Notes: generated from the sequence alone by a model not told the origin. A stretch of 64,000 nt of DNA from Perca fluviatilis (GCF_010015445.1 NC_053115.1:18603005-18667004); one strand, 5' to 3'. Positions 35,750-48,539 are shown, numbered from the stretch's first letter. A program made the numbers and translations.

Positions 35750-35820
35750 AATTTATACGCTTTAATGATCCCCCAATGGGGAAATTACAATTTACATACT
35801 GACGTTATACATCGACAGCT
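35750..35820. repeat. possible LINE 3'-tail fragment
   Basis: The words 'ttaatgatcccccaatggggaaatta' resemble the 3' ends of fish non-LTR elements. Too short for family assignment. Confidence 0.3.
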
Positions 35821-36396
35821 TTGTTTATCTACGAGAGAAAGGGATTGTTTTTCAAAAAACCCGTTACTGCTCTAACAACCATTAAAATCACAACATATTA
35901 AACTTAAGAATTTACCAACTGTGTAATGGTCACAATAAGTTGAACTCCATTATTGGACTTATTACTTAAATGCTAACGTTGACGGCACATTACCTAGCTA
36001 ACGCTAGCTAGCAAGCAAAAGTATTTGTTAGCTTCTGCGTAACAACGACCGGGTATCGTTGGACCTTCTTTTCGTCCTCTTTGATAGTTAGATTTGCATG
36101 ATTAACATACCGTAATCACCACACAAACCTTATACTTTCGCGTCTAGCTAAGCTACCAAATCTTTATGTTGCCAGGATTTCCAATCGCCCCTAAACGGCC
36201 ATGCACACAATTAAGCTAGCTAGATCTGTTAGCTAGAACAGAATGTAGCAGCGTTAGCTAGAAAATTTGGCATTAACCACGACGAAACTGTTTAAAAGAA
36301 AATCTACTTCTGAACCCACCAGCAAACTAAACGACGTCACATGACACGACAAGTGGAGGGAATCAAGCAGGTCAATATATAAGACATGTAGCTCAC

Positions 36397-36480
36397 CTTT
36401 TTGTATGTGCAGTTCAACAAAATGTTAGCAGCAGATAACACGCCGTCCGTTTAAGCTGCTAACATTAGCTGAGTTTACTG
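36397..36480 (-). promoter_or_regulatory. srsf3: noncoding first exon and promoter of srsf3
   Basis: On the minus strand a donor (CAAAAAG then GTGAGC) ends a probable 5' UTR exon at 36397. The transcription start should be near 36.45-36.5 kb, right beside the MITE at 36504. The exact start is not visible. Confidence 0.5.
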
Positions 36481-36503
36481 TGAACGTAGATATTTCTTTT
36501 CTT

Positions 36504-37157
36504 AGGACGGCGAAGGCATGCCCCGCCCTACTCTGCCTCTGATTGGCTTTGCCTGGAATTCAACCTAACGTTAACCCCAGAGCCATGTGTTTCTCTATCA
36601 CTCTGGTTAACCCTAACCAATCTCATGCTTAAACATCACTAATGAATGGTGGAAGCAAAGGTTCTAAACCGTCTGTGTTGCAAAACATGATTTGATAAAA
36701 ATGGAAATTGACATTTTATTTGAAACAGTGGTGCTCTGATAATAAACTGGGCTGTATATGCGGTCTAGTGACAACCATTTCTGGCATTTATCGTTTATAG
36801 CAAGGCAAGCAATTTTTGTTACTTCCGCCAGAAATGTCAATCAAAACCTCCGGTTGGGCTGTAGCCATGGATGTATTAAGACAACGTCTGTAGCAGGCAA
36901 CTGGAAGCATCGAAACGGGTCTTCCTTGCTGGAAGCCGGATGCGGTATCTGCATACAACCATGGATATATTGGTGTAAGTGCTGTGGAGATCAAAACACC
37001 CATGGTGGAGATAGGTGTGGCAATGCGAAACGAATCTAAACCTAACAGTCTCTGACCTAACCAACCCATACATTCTATGTAGCCAACCCAACCAACTAAG
37101 GCAACGAGTACTCGCCAATCACAGACAGAGTAGGACGGGCCATGCCTTCGCCATCCT
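36504..37157. mobile_element. MITE with 44-bp inverted termini in the srsf3/THAP divergent promoter
   Basis: Left arm 36504-36547 (AGGACGGCGAAGGCATG...CTGATTGGC) and right arm 37114-37157 (GCCAATCAC...CATGCCTTCGCCATCCT) are inverted copies with only a few mismatches. No transposase is present. It fills most of the gap between the srsf3 first exon and the THAP start codon. Confidence 0.8.
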
Positions 37158-37272
37158 GGGAAAACGCTATGAAATTTGCGACCACGTAGACGCTACATCC
37201 GGTTTGTGAGGTCAGTCTCTGTGCTGCCGCCATATTGAAGCGGGGACCGTTCAAATAAACGAGTAGTAGAAA

Positions 37273-38980
37273 ATGCCAGACTTTTGTTCTGTGGTTGGAT
37301 GTTCTAATGGAAGAAATGCCCAAACCAAGCAGCAGGGAATAACATTTCACAGGTGAAAAGTCATCTTACAATAATTGTAGCTACTGTTACGAACGTGTTG
37401 AATTTGATCTATCACAATAAGTAATTCTTAGCTAAGTGACTGGCCTGATATGAAGTTAAGCTAACTAATGTCAAGAAGAAAAAAAAAGTAGTAACGTTAA
37501 CATATCAGTAAGATGCAGAAACGTATGTTTATCAATCAGCTGTGTCGCTAAACCTAGCTATGTTATTGAGTTAATTAACGTTAGTCCTAAATTATCTAAA
37601 GCAGGGGTCTTCAACGTTTTTTAAGCCAAGGACCCCTTAACTGAGAGAAAGATAGAGCACTGAGCAGGGACCCCTTACTGCATATTGTGTAAAATTAAGT
37701 TGCATAATAAACTGGACCTACAGTAATGTGTAGGGCGGCCTAAAGCTTTTATAAATTTTTTTTTTTGCATATAATACTAAGCTATTAAAATAGCCTAATA
37801 ATTGTGGGCGTAAATCATGTTTTAATGTTCAACATGTGGCACAGGGAATCCTTAGGATTAACTGTATCTGTGGATGGCCTTAGTGACTACCTTACCTATA
37901 GGCCAGTAAGCCTATCATCAGAGGGGAGGTATATTTGCTAATAATACGTAGATTCATGTTAAGTATTTTTAATTTGTGAAAAAACTTAACAATACAACAC
38001 AACACAAAAATTAACAATAATTTGGAGGCCCCCCTGCATTGACTCTCAGGACCATGCTCAGGACCCTCTGGGGAAGATCCCTGATCTAAAGTGTTTGTTT
38101 ACAACTGTTTCATGGTGCTAATGTGCCATACAGTCCCTTAATTGAAGCAACAGAAGCATGCAGAATTGCATAGTGTTATTCAGATGGATTTATTTTGTGT
38201 TTAGGTTCCCAAAAGATAAGGTTAAAAGACGGGCATGGACAGTAGCACTGAGGAGAAGGGACTTTGAGCCACATGCCCGCTCAGTTGTCTGTAGCTGTCA
38301 TTTCAAGCCCGAAGACTTCGACATGACTGGACAGACAACTCGTTTAAGGGAAGGAGCGATCCCGTCATTTCCTAACAATATTAGCAAAGTGAGTACCATT
38401 GGCAAATTGTTTCTATGTAAATAATGACAATTTATATAATTTTAATCTTTCAATTACAAATTTGCCCACTAAACCTAACAATACAAAGAAACATTTAAAA
38501 ATCGTACATATTGACTGAAGTAGTATTTTACTTTATCTCCAGGTGCCCAGTAGGCCTACACCCAGGTCAAGCAGGACCTCACAAAAAGCTGCTGCAGAAT
38601 GTCCTGATGTTCCCGTTCAGCTGTCAGAGGACCTTCAAAAGTCAAACTTGGTGAGTGAAACAGTTATTGTTTTAAACATCTTTGACGAATGCTGGGCTTA
38701 TATTAAAGTGACAATTATAAAATGAGGAGAATCATTTTAAGTTACGATGAAAATAATATTTTTTCAGGATCATCAGTATGCCCTTGACCCAATTAAAGTA
38801 AAGAAAAAGTTAACTGAGGCTCAGGAGAAAGTGGAGGAATTGCAACGGGACTTAAGAAATGCCAAGGATCGGGAAAGAAGGAATAAGAAGACAGTGAAAT
38901 CCCTGCAAGAGGATTTAAAACACAAAAATATGCTTACCAAGGAACTGCAGCAGAAACTTGACTTCCATTCTGGTTCGTGA
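37273..38980 (+). CDS. THAP-domain/coiled-coil protein, 194 residues, truncated P-element-like
   Basis: Four exons with agreeing phases, 37273-37352, 38205-38388, 38543-38650 and 38768-38980, give 194 residues. The THAP zinc finger is complete: C5, C10, C56 and H59 form the C2CH set, with W38 and an AVPTIF-like box GAIPSFP near residue 77. A Ser/Pro linker follows. The last exon is a charged coiled coil (KKKLTEAQEKVEELQRDL...KSLQEDLKHKNMLTKELQQKL) and stops at TGA 38978. The order THAP, linker, coiled coil is that of P-element-type transposases (THAP9-like). The catalytic RNase-H-like part is missing, and only broken C-terminal pieces remain downstream. The product could bind DNA and dimerise without transposing. 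It is head-to-head with srsf3. Whether it is expressed is unknown. Confidence 0.8.
37602..38083. mobile_element. non-autonomous hAT element, 482 bp
   Basis: Termini CAGGGGTCTTC and GAAGATCCCTG are inverted. The flanks are a perfect 8-bp duplication ATCTAAAG (37594-37601 and 38084-38091). It lies in intron 1 of the THAP gene. Confidence 0.92.
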
Positions 38981-39580
38981 AACTGCCCTGCTAAAGATAT
39001 AAAACACATCCTTCCTTTGACCGATTTAAGCATGTGTAACATTTATAATTTTGCAGGAGTTTAAATACATGCCTCATCATCACACAATTTTAGATTGCAG
39101 TATCACCACAGTTGATAGCATTTTATTGTGAAATCCCAAAAAAAAATTTTAATTGAGCTTCCATCTACATCATTTCATGAAATGCTTTCTATTTAAATTA
39201 TCCAACATTTTTTATTTTTTTCAAAATGTCATTTTCTGTAACAACAGTCATACCAAATATGTAAAAAACACACACATATGTAATCTAATGTATATTCATA
39301 TCATGTGCTTGCATGCGCATGTTTTGTTTTTGGTACTACGAAAATAGTTCCCTGCAGGGTTGTAATTTCTTTACCGAATCCATTTTCCCAAGTATGTTCT
39401 AGTTCAAAGCATACAATAATATTCACTTTAACTTTGTTTAATATCATAAGACTGAGTTGATGGTTTTATACAGAGAGTATTTGCATACTGCTATTTTTCT
39501 ATATTTCAAAGGTATCTGTCTGTGACTGGTTTTATCATCAACATTGACACATAACCCTGATGATAGCAGAGCTGCTGTGT

Positions 39581-39842
39581 GCACATACTGCTTCAGCCAG
39601 GACCATATGGAGTTTATCTTTCACTTCATCAGGGCCTCAGGTAGGAGCTGGTGTTTAAGTGCACAGTGCTATTAAGAGAGATATTTTACATTTCAAATTT
39701 GGTTTAAAAAAACACATGACTGACTTATCTCTTGTTTAAATTCCAGGTGGATGGAACAACTACCTGAGTGTTGTTCACTTCCAGAGTGTATTCCGCCATC
39801 TCATGGTCTGATGCAGCATTTCTCAAGGAAACACAGGATGAC
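39581..39842 (+). pseudogene. P-element-like transposase relic, GGWN region
   Basis: Frame 39583-39640 encodes TYCFSQDHMEFIFHFIRASG up to a donor (GTAGGAG). After an intron and acceptor TTCCAG, 39747 continues in phase with GWNNYLSVVHFQSVFRHLMV. The SQDH.E..F..IRA.GGWNN pattern is typical of P-element/THAP9-type transposases. A TGA at 39809-39811 breaks the frame, after which CSISQGNTG still follows in the same frame. The intact catalytic domain expected before this piece is absent. Confidence 0.75.
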
Positions 39843-40235
39843 ACAGTGGGTACGTCCCTGGTCCTTAAATTGCATCCATGTTTCCATCGCTTGTTTCCCT
39901 TCCTCGCGTCTTAGTCCATCCCACCACCGAGGAAGCATGGGAGGGACGCGAGGAGAGAGGAAACGAAGAAATGTGAGAAATTAAACATTCTTTCCTCTGA
40001 CGTGTCACATAAATCTGTCAGCTGTATGGGTGTAGTTAGCAATGGCTTTAAGCTGCACGGCTTCCAGGAAGGCTGCTCTCGTGTATCCTCGGTCATAGCT
40101 CCTCCTCGATCCCTCCTCAATCCTTTGTCCTCACTTCTCGGAGCAGGAATAAGAGCTTTGAGATGTCCTTCAAGAAGGTGGACCAGAACGACTTCCAGTT
40201 CAAGCTAGGAGCGAGGAAATATCAAATTAGAGATT
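39843..40235. mobile_element. probable small insertion that split the transposase relic
   Basis: Separates the GGWN piece from the C-terminal piece and has no transposase-like translation. It contains a hairpin, TCCTCGCGTC (about 39901) with inverse GACGCGAGGA (about 39945), and similar 'ttcctcg'/'gaggaaa' words toward both ends. No target duplication was identified. Confidence 0.35.
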
Positions 40236-40341
40236 TGGGATCCACCCAGTGTCTATGTCAATTGTGGACATGTCATCCGTAGTAGTGCCATCTGAGGACT
40301 CTGACACTGCATTGATCCTCTTCATTTGAGAATGTCGCTAG

Positions 40342-40756
40342 TGTGTGTTGGACCACAGCTACCTGCCCACTAGCTTTGGGTGCCTAACCGAGAATGCTCT
40401 TGTTTATATTGCAGGTTATGAAGCAGATTTCATGTGATGTATGCTGTAACCGTTTCATTAACACATCTGTTACAGTAACGGCAGCTTTTTGTGATAGCTA
40501 CCACCTGCTAACCTTGGAAAACAATAAAGGCCTGAAGATTCCAAATATAGCGTTGCATCCGACAGACCACAAACATTTAATCTGCAGCACATCAGTGTCC
40601 CTGTTGAGCCGTGTTGTCAGATCAATCCTAGGTTTAAAAGCTGCGTTTGATGTTTTTGACCATATTGTGGAAACTCAGGATAGCATTGACAACCATCACC
40701 TTAGCCTCATCTCTTTATCCGTGAGCAGCTTTCATAAGTTGAGGCAACACTTGTAG
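40342..40756 (+). pseudogene. P-element-like transposase relic, C-terminal region
   Basis: Reads VLDHSYLPTSFGCLTENALV then YIAGY. After a frameshift at about 40415-40420 it continues VMKQISCDVCCNRF...HLLTLENNKGLKIPN...ETQDSIDNHHLSLISL, ending at TAG 40754. 'YIAGYV..., C..C, LTL.NN.GL.IP' is the usual C-terminus of P-type transposases. An upstream TAG at 40339 and the frameshift show it is not translated as one protein. Confidence 0.75.
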
Positions 40757-43260
40757 CAAGAATTCACACTCTACAGTTTCAGAGTGGCAGTTTAAGAATG
40801 CAGCTATGTAAAGTAGTGTTGTTGGGCAATTGGATAAGAATGTCTCTGTCGTGACTTTGTGAGTGAAAAATAACTTTTATACATTTTTATGAGATTAGGG
40901 CTACATTTGTATTGCTCACCTCTCTTGTATAAACAACAGAAGTTATTTCCCTGGTACTTTCATTTTCAGTTGCACCAAACTGTATTGGTTTATCAGAATG
41001 TGTAACTGTGCAGAGCCCTGCTGATACACTGTACACAGTTTTTGTAAAAATGTGTGACTTAAAATGTAAATGAGCAAAATATGAATATTACACTACACAC
41101 AAAAAAACCCACATTAATTATCTCATGACCCTGCAGATTTATCTTGTGACAATCCCTAGTTTGGTAATCACTGGATTAAACTATAACTGTAGGCCATATA
41201 AAGTATAGTATAGTTTCACCCTTAGTATAATACTGTTATTTGTCGTATTAGTCACAAGGGGCAGATTTTTTGCAAACCAGTTATTACTTTAATTCCTTTA
41301 ACTTTAGCTTATAATGCGTCTGCACTTTTACTTAACTAGGATTTTAAATGCAGGACTTTTACCTGTGATGGAGTATTTTTAAATTTTTTGTATTTGTACT
41401 TTTACTCAAGTAAAGGATCTGAGTACTTCTTCCACCACATGATCAAAACGAAAATTACTTATTTTTAATTGTTGAGATTTGACTGCAAATATCCAGTCAC
41501 TATTATTGTGAACAATCCATCGTCTAAATAATGAGCCTAAGGCAAATTCATTGCCATATTTATGACATGTTACATCAAATGCATCGCTAGTACAGAAGCA
41601 GACAGTACATCATTTAGCTGTTGTTTCATTTTGACAGGAAATACAAACATATTCATGCATTATAGCATTTACTGCCTCCCATGTAGTGATTGCTTAGCAT
41701 GGAACATAAGTAAATCAACAGAGCAGGACAGTTATTGCTCAACAGTATAAAACAACACAAACGACCCCTTGTAAGTGTTCAGGTGGGTGGTTAGATACTG
41801 TATGTACACTTCCTGCATAGACACATTTTAAAGAAGTAGGGGAAGAGATGTGAGTAACTGAAGACTTTGTACCTCTCTGACCCTGAACCTCTCACTCATA
41901 TTGTAAAATGAAACATAAAACGAGGGAAAATGCTTATCTAATCTTACTTTGGCAAGTGGAAATCAGTTGTAGGTGACAGTGAATCGTGGTGTTACTTCTT
42001 AATGACCATATTTTGTTACCGCACTAGCCCTAAATAAAGTCTTATTTTGGACCCAGTAATGGTGCAGTTGACTTTTTTGACAGTAAAGGATCCTCTTTTG
42101 TAAACCAAACCTATCACATGTCATGTTTGTAGTCATTTTTTTTCTTTCAACAATGTCTCTTTCTAATATGTTTGGATAGGGCTCTAACTTCCACTGTGAG
42201 CTGTCAAAATAGTTATCAAGCAGTTACTCACACTTGTCTCAAGCGTTTTGTCATCAAGTCTCATTAGTCTGACATGACGGATTACTATTGAATTGCTATG
42301 CACTTCCCTGTGACTGATGCCAAATTATTTAATAGTATATTTGTTCAGAAAAATAACACACATTAGCGCCGGTTTGGTGAAAGGGCTGTGCCATGAAGAA
42401 GAGAGTTGTTTCAGTTTTAAGTTGAACCCTTGTGTTTGGCTTTACTTCCTCATTGTTTGGGGTCTCAAACACCACTGCTGCATGTGTAAAAATATAATTC
42501 AAAATCAATTTTCTTCCTTCATGTATGTATGTGTATATATGTATATGTATGTATGTGTATGTATATATACATTTATAATTTCTGACTTAATTAATCGGCA
42601 TTATGTAGAAAGTGGTAACCCCCGTCACTAACTGTCTACACATCGGATGAAGGTGACAAAATACGGAAATTACCATAAGGCATTGTTATCACACCAAATA
42701 AGGAAATATGTCATGCTTTATGTGTTATATGGGCTAAATGTGAACACATACCCTCAGTTGCCATTTTATTAGGTACACCTAGCTCAATCTAATACAATCT
42801 AATGCAACAATCCTGCAATAAGTCCCACCTAACCTTTTGTGAAGGTTGTAATCTTCAGTTTTTGTTGAAGCTGTTTTAAAAGCTGTTAATTCAACTTTTT
42901 GATAATTTTGGAAGATGTAGTTGGTGGTGCTGTTGAACTGTATTGCATTATACAGATGATTATACTGATTTGAACATATATTATAGCTGCAACAGAATGT
43001 GTCAAAAATGTGCAAACTTCTGCAATATGTCATCAGTTAAATATGTTATTTAGATAAAAGTATTATTCATGCCTTTTATGAAGTATCAAAGTAATAGAAT
43101 GTTTTCTGAGTTGTGAAAGGGGATCTCTAAACAACATAAGGGTTACGTTTCTTAAAAATAATGTTTATTTAGGACCAGAGTATAAACTGACAAAATGACA
43201 AAACAAAAGAAGCCAAACATCCGAAAGTCTTGACACTCTTTTCATCTTACTGTGTTCTTC
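40757..43260. other. intergenic, dispersed repeat fragments
   Basis: AT-rich. Around 41,290-41,440 there is a dispersed-repeat-like segment ('cttttacttaactaggattttaaatgcagg' through 'actcaagtaaaggatctgagtacttcttccacc', quoted in parts). A (TATG)n-like run is at 42,520-42,565. No gene was recognised. Confidence 0.45.
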
Positions 43261-43261
43261 T

Positions 43262-43400
43262 TAAACTTTATTTAACTAGGAAGTCACATTGAGATTAAAA
43301 CCCATTTTGCAAGTGAGACTATAGCCAGGACAAGGTCACATAGCAGCATCCAACACAACAACAGATCACAACAGCAACAATAAACAAAATACATTACATA
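43262..43400. repeat. dispersed fish repeat fragment
   Basis: Contains 'tttatttaactaggaagtc' and 'attgagattaaaaccca', wording I know from a widespread teleost repeat. Family uncertain. Confidence 0.4.
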
Positions 43401-46400
43401 ATACAGTGCATTAACAAGGCAGCAATATGTAATCAGGTGTTTGTTAGTTAAATGAAGCAATTTTTAGCAGTGACCACTTCTCTTATAAGTTTAAAATCAT
43501 TTAAAAAGAAAAGGGTCTCAAATTTGAGTTTGGCCTGAAGATTGTTCCAGGACTAGAACAGGCATGAGAGTAATCCAGTGCACAGGCTACTAAATAACCA
43601 AACTTGGTGCAGAGGAAAAATTACAGAAAAGCACCTACAATTAGATATAAAGGCTAATTATATTCATAAATGAATACAGGTCATTTTAATGTCTAAAAAA
43701 ACCTCCTCTGCTAAGCTTTTGACCTCTCCAAATGAATACTCCAATTTTCTGCCTGTTCATACAGTATGTCTACTTTGCTACATTTCAGAGGGAAACAAAA
43801 CATACAGATGAGTAACTTCTCATCGGAATACCTCTTTCACTACTGACAACTTTATCGGTTTAGTAAACTCATCATGGCTAATTATCTAAGGAAAGAAAAT
43901 GAGCACAGAATTTTGAAAAATAACAAAATATAGTCCTTTAAGGTTTAAGTTGAAATGAACAAAAACAAAAAGGTCTGTCCTTGTTAGTCACTGTATTTTC
44001 TTCATCAGCAGAAGCGAGGAATCATTTATTTGGGGTCCATGGCAGACACAGCAGTAAAGAACTCCTGCTTCAGGGGGCAAAAGTTCAGGGATAAAAGGGA
44101 TCACTCAGGAGATTACTCCCATGTACGTAACACGGATGCCTAGAACACAAACAAAGAGCATTATGCTGCCCAGCTTTATTTTAGCCACAGTGTGCATGTT
44201 TGTGACTGCTTTTCTAACCTTATCCTCACCACTTGTCTTTTGTATCACCAAATGAAGAGTTAAGCTCCTGATGCCATAGGATTCTCCTTTTAGCTGTTTA
44301 AATGAAACATCTTTTTTTTTTTCATGCCTCCACTCAGGGCGGTGTTTTTCAATCAGATTAGTACAGCACATTCTGTTCTGTTTCACTTCCTGATGACTGT
44401 ACAGCCTGTATCCCTGAATGAACTTACCCGTGTGCTTCTGGTTACACCAAGACAGTCATTCAGACAGACGTATTCTCGCGACTGCTTGTCAGATTTTAGT
44501 ACTTAGTGCATACAGTATTTAATAAATGTATAAATACTAATATAACTGTTTATTCATTTATTTTAACAGAACAGTTTTAAACTTTTTAGTGAGTATTGAG
44601 CTCTTTTTTAGAGCAGTAAGAGGCTCTAAAGCTCAAAACATGAGTAATAAGTCTATATAAATATGTTTATTATATTTATATGAGACAGCTACAAACTCTT
44701 GATTTAACCTTAAAGCATCTAATTTCCCTGTGTCCTACCGAGTTGCTGCTTTCACCACAACAGAAACAAATATGTTCATGATGTTTCAGAAAGGAAGACA
44801 TGTCAGGCTTGTGTGTCAATATAGAAATCTATTCATGCATTGCAGTTCAGCTCAGGTCAGCTGAGTTAATTTTTGACCTCCACTTACGCATACAAGATGG
44901 GAGGAAGTGCCAACAAAGCTACTGGGACACCGCGATACAGACGAGTGTTTAGGAAAACAAACAAATCTCTGCCGGAGCTGGAGCCTTGATCAGTTTTTAA
45001 AAAGTATTTATGTATTTATTGTTAATGGCTTGGTGCATGGTGAGGGCTGGTTGTGTTGTTAGTTCACCAGACCGTCATTCTGTTTCTCTACTATTTTCTC
45101 TTTTAATGTTCTAATGCGAGAGTGTGTGAAAGCTTTCTTCCGATAACTCAGAAGATTGCTCAGCCGGTTGATAACATCCCTGTAGGTTTGCACAATCAGG
45201 TTCCCTTGTGTTACGTCACCTTTATAATTAACGGGATCCTCATGTTCCCATGGTCAGACAGTGTCCTTACCACCTCTGACTGCAGGATTCACCCACCAGA
45301 AACCTGCAATGAAGTTTTAACTATTTGAGCACCTCAGTTTAAGCAATTAAGAAGATACACTCACAACAATAATCTATGCCCCATCTTCAAGTTTGTTTCA
45401 ACCATTTGAATGCAGCATATTGTTTCTGAACATAAATGGAAAGAGCAGCCATAAAGTATGCTGTATTGCAAACATTCTGGTCATAATAACATACCAGTAT
45501 CCTCAGACCACAAAGGTAGAAAAGGCAAAGCCATAAACATCTTTTATGACTTTATGGGAAGTTGCAAACACTGATGTATATGTCTTGCTTCAGTGAAAGC
45601 CTGACTTCATCAAAGACATTCTAACATCTCATGCTCTTTATTTAAACACAAAAGCAGATGAATAATCATCTTATCCACAGGGAACTGCTTTTACTGTTGT
45701 TCATTCACTTTAAATTTGTTTACATTTATTTACGCTGCTTGCATTTATATTTTCTATTATTGCACTATAGTTGTATTTGTTTTTTGTATCTTGTTGTTTG
45801 CACCAGTTCCATTTGTTCATGTTTTTGTTTTTGCACCGCGACCGGGGAAACACAATTTTATTCCTCTATGAACTGTACTGCACTGTATATAGATGGATGA
45901 CAATAAAGTCTCTCTTTTCTATCTTATCTTAAATTTACATTTTTGTATGTAATACTGTATATCTCATAATTGTACTGACAGCACTCATTGAAAACAGAAT
46001 TTCATCAATATGCATCTATACAGGTGTTTTTTTCTCCCAAACTGTTACTAACTCCTAAAAAATAATTGGCCTGCTGAGCTAAATCTGACTCATTTACAGT
46101 TTACAGTCCCTGTTAAATAAATAAATAAATAAAACTCCTACAACTACTCTGTTCTGTGTGATACTTGCTCATGTACTATATGTGACATAGGAGAACATGT
46201 CAATTAGAAGTAATTAAACATATTTAGTCAAGTATTGAATATAGGTATATAATAAATATAATATATAATTTTGAGATAGTAGATCTTGAACATTTCCTTT
46301 ACATTTCAGATATGCTATACTTAATTGAATTTCCCTGATAACTACTCTTTTCTTAGCAGATTACGGTTTCTTTCAAAACAAGAGCTCATAAAATATGACG

Positions 46401-46800
46401 CCATATTCCTAACATTACATAAAGTAAAATCAACACCTGGACCAGGTTTATAACTTTACTCTGACGGGCTATCCATACTATCCTTCACAATAATAACCAT
46501 TGGATATTTACTTGTATTTTAATGCTATGGTCTAATACTTCTAAGTAATAGGCTACTTGTTTCATGGGTCACATAGGGAACCTGAAGTTACAGTTCTAAC
46601 ATACTGGTCATTCACATTTACATTAACACTACATTTCAGAGAAAATAATTGTATCTTTAACTTTGAAATAGCTGCAATATTTCTTTTCAAATTACGATTT
46701 GCAAAACGAGCTCATAAAATATGATGCAAATGATGATGCATATGATACTTTACCTCTCCACTTTGACAGTAAGTACTTTTACCTTTAGTATTTACTGAGG
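43401..46800. other. intergenic upstream of fkbp5
   Basis: No gene recognised. It includes a LINE-like 3' end at about 45,790-45,940 ('caccgcgaccggggaaacac' followed by 'gatgacaataaagtctc' and a TCTTATCTTA-type tail), a short (AAAT)n run at about 46,115, and a GRE-like site at 44365. Confidence 0.45.
44365..44379. promoter_or_regulatory. fkbp5: glucocorticoid response element-like site, distal to fkbp5
   Basis: AGCACATTCTGTTCT. It fits G-N-ACA-NNN-TGT-N-C and has a perfect TGTTCT right half. It is about 4 kb upstream of the proposed fkbp5 first exon. Confidence 0.4.
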
Positions 46801-46962
46801 CAAGGTGTTCCCAGGCCAGGGTGGAGATACAATCTCTCCACCTAATCCTGGGTCTTCCCCCTGCTCCCAGCTGGATGTGCATGGAACACCTCCCTATGGA
46901 GGCGTCCAGCGGGCATCCCTACCAAATGCCCAAACCACCTCAACTGGCTCCTTTTGACTTGC
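46801..46962 (-). mobile_element. degenerate LINE fragment (end of reverse-transcriptase ORF)
   Basis: On the minus strand it translates in pieces as VEVVWAFGRDARWTPP and then, out of frame, GEVFHAHPAGSRGKTQD. This resembles the conserved 'GH..RMP.GR...EVF...P.GRRPRGRP' tail of non-LTR retrotransposon ORFs. Frameshifted and short. Confidence 0.5.
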
Positions 46963-47098
46963 TAAACAACAGCTCCTAAAATATGGTGCATTACACTTCA
47001 CAAGAAGTAACAACCCTTTGCTCATTGATACATAATCAGAGATCCTCAATCTTCCAAAGAAATAGGATGAAACATATCTAAAGAAAATGTGAAACCAT

Positions 47099-47099
47099 A

Positions 47100-47165
<66 letters not shown>
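47099..47165. repeat. (TG)n microsatellite
   Basis: Interrupted once by TTTG. The minus-strand His/Thr open frame over it is an artefact. Confidence 0.95.
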
Positions 47166-48024
47166 TACATCCACATGTGTGAGAGATGGACAACTGCATT
47201 TTAAACTGAACATGACTGGTAAATTAAAATAAATGAACAGTGTATGAACACTGGTACAAAATTATATAGCCTGTCATGCAGAAAGGAATACAGTTGATTT
47301 TAGTAGCCTATAATAAAGATGAAAATTAGTTGCAGGCTACAATCACATTTAGTCACTCTAATAAGAATTTGATTTAAAAAAAAAACATATATCCCAAAAT
47401 GAAAATAGATAATTACACATAAAACCACTTAGACCATTAGCCTATTAAGAACCATGCTTCAGGGTGAGTAGCCTATTTATTTATTTATTTATTTTTAACT
47501 TTTAATCCTTAAATATGTCCTATGCTAGCCTACTCAATTTGTTCACATTTAATTTAGTACAGAATTATGACCTATAATTGTGATAGTTTTTCATAAGTGT
47601 TGCTACTTTTACTTAAAATATTTGAATACTTGTTTCACTACCGCAGTAATAAACGCATCTTGTTGACAAATCATCTCCACACAGTAAAAATCACAATAAA
47701 GAAAAAATCCCACCAGACAGGAGGAAAAAAACAACAAAAAACATACACTCATGCGCATTTGTCGAAATCCCTACCTTTACATAAGTTAAACGTTACAGCA
47801 AATTTACTTTAGCGTCAAAATCCCCGGTAAACAAAAATAATAATAATAAAAAAAAGCGCGGTTTACAGAAACCGTAATCCGTCTCAGCTCACGACTTATC
47901 GGGCAGTAGGCCTAGGGTGTGCTTTTATTTAGGTGCTTACACATCCCGTCTGTGTGGTTAGGGCTCGGCTATTACACGACAGTGTTGATACGTGTTGTAA
48001 ACTGAGGAGAGGACAGCCTGCTGC

Positions 48025-48039
48025 GGTACAGACTGTACT
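48025..48039. promoter_or_regulatory. fkbp5: glucocorticoid response element, fkbp5 promoter site 1
   Basis: GGTACAGACTGTACT is an almost perfect inverted repeat with 3-bp spacing, and the left half is the classical GGTACA. It lies about 575 bases upstream of the end of the proposed noncoding exon 1. Confidence 0.6.
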
Positions 48040-48089
48040 GTTCCCGGCCTGGCTCGGCACGGAACGGGTTACAGGTCAGGGTGTCTATT

Positions 48090-48104
48090 GGAACACAGTG
48101 TTCT
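48090..48104. promoter_or_regulatory. fkbp5: glucocorticoid response element, fkbp5 promoter site 2
   Basis: GGAACACAGTGTTCT matches the steroid-receptor consensus (R-GAACA-NNN-TGTTCT) in both halves. It is centred 65 bases from site 1. FKBP5 is a classical glucocorticoid-induced gene. Confidence 0.7.
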
Positions 48105-48210
48105 CATCAGCAGCGGTACGGCTACAGTACAGCCGGAACATTGTGTTACTTTGTGGCTGCTTTCCAAGACCTGCCCCTTAATTTTACACTAAACGCCCTC
48201 CCACAACTCT

Positions 48211-48315
<105 letters not shown>

Positions 48316-48539
48316 TGTGTGTCTGCCGATCTTCCTCACCAGTGTCATTTTGAAGTCTGTCCATGTGGTTTAATTTCACTGGCACGTTCATCGCCACAAG
48401 AGAGGAAAGGGATAAAGGGAAAACAGGACAAAACAACTCGACATAATAACCACATGGGCAGAACATTTAGTACCCTGGATATGAGATGAGAAGGGCGGGC
48501 TTAAATTAGGAGGAATAGACACGGTCAAAAAAGAAAATA

